A stretch of 12,916 bases of DNA, taken from Methanomicrobia archaeon. GTDB taxonomy: Archaea > Halobacteriota > Syntropharchaeia > Alkanophagales > Methanospirareceae. The notes below the pieces were generated by a model. The model saw only the letters and a list, made by a program, of their open reading frames with translations, did not search any database and had not been told where the DNA came from. Below, piece after piece: positions 12,904-12,916 of this stretch (positions are counted from its first letter, which is position 1; each line of letters begins with the position of its first letter). The DNA lies in contig JAFGKP010000069.1 in the NCBI GenBank assembly GCA_016928455.1, positions 1-12,916 on the forward strand. The letters run 5' to 3'. Both the position numbers and the translations under genes were made by a program.

Positions 12904-12916
12904 CAAATTTGCTCAA

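Overview
This is an archaeal, most likely euryarchaeal, stretch of chromosome. The evidence is a hypusine-type initiation factor aIF5A, an archaeal RibL-type FAD synthase, a probable tyramine-glutamate ligase (methanofuran pathway), a TrpB2-type tryptophan synthase beta chain, TATA-box promoters and Shine-Dalgarno (SD) sites of the GAGGTGAT type. The methanofuran-type ligase points to a methanogen or a methane/alkane-oxidising relative. That placement is inference, and I cannot name a species.

Region 1 (1-5777, minus strand) is a tryptophan operon transcribed right to left: trpB2, trpE, trpG, trpD, trpC, trpF, and the first 14 codons of a second, canonical trpB that runs off the left edge. 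From trpE onward every pair of genes overlaps (20, 4, 17, 13 and 10 bp), so translation is probably coupled along the chain. It covers chorismate to indole-glycerol phosphate and the beta step. trpA is not seen and is presumably beyond the edge. The promoter in front of trpB2 has a TATA box bracketed by two copies of AATGTACGT exactly 20 bp apart. They resemble the TGTACA TRP box bound by the archaeal repressor TrpY, which is known to control trpB2 and trpE in Methanothermobacter.

Region 2 (5834-9480, minus strand) is a translation-related cluster: aIF5A, a small EF-Tu-domain-2-like protein, a four-CBS-domain protein, an unrecognised helical protein and glycyl-tRNA synthetase. The first four genes are closely spaced. 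glyS follows a 118-bp gap with its own possible TATA box and two adjacent perfect palindromes.

Region 3 (9481-9855) is mostly intergenic. It holds one 28-codon gene on the minus strand for a very basic mS38/COX24-type ribosomal peptide, which appears to start with ATT. It also holds a divergent promoter region with a small dyad.

Region 4 (9856-12916, plus strand) is a second operon. It encodes a 383-residue protein with four copies of a roughly 54-residue helix-turn-helix-like repeat plus a possible ribbon-helix-helix tail, then a probable tyramine-glutamate ligase (MfnD-like), a JAMM metalloprotease and RibL. The repeat protein is the least explained and most interesting gene in the window. 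Two of its repeats are almost identical in DNA, so the duplication or homogenisation is recent. No tRNA, rRNA, CRISPR array, transposase or phage gene was seen.
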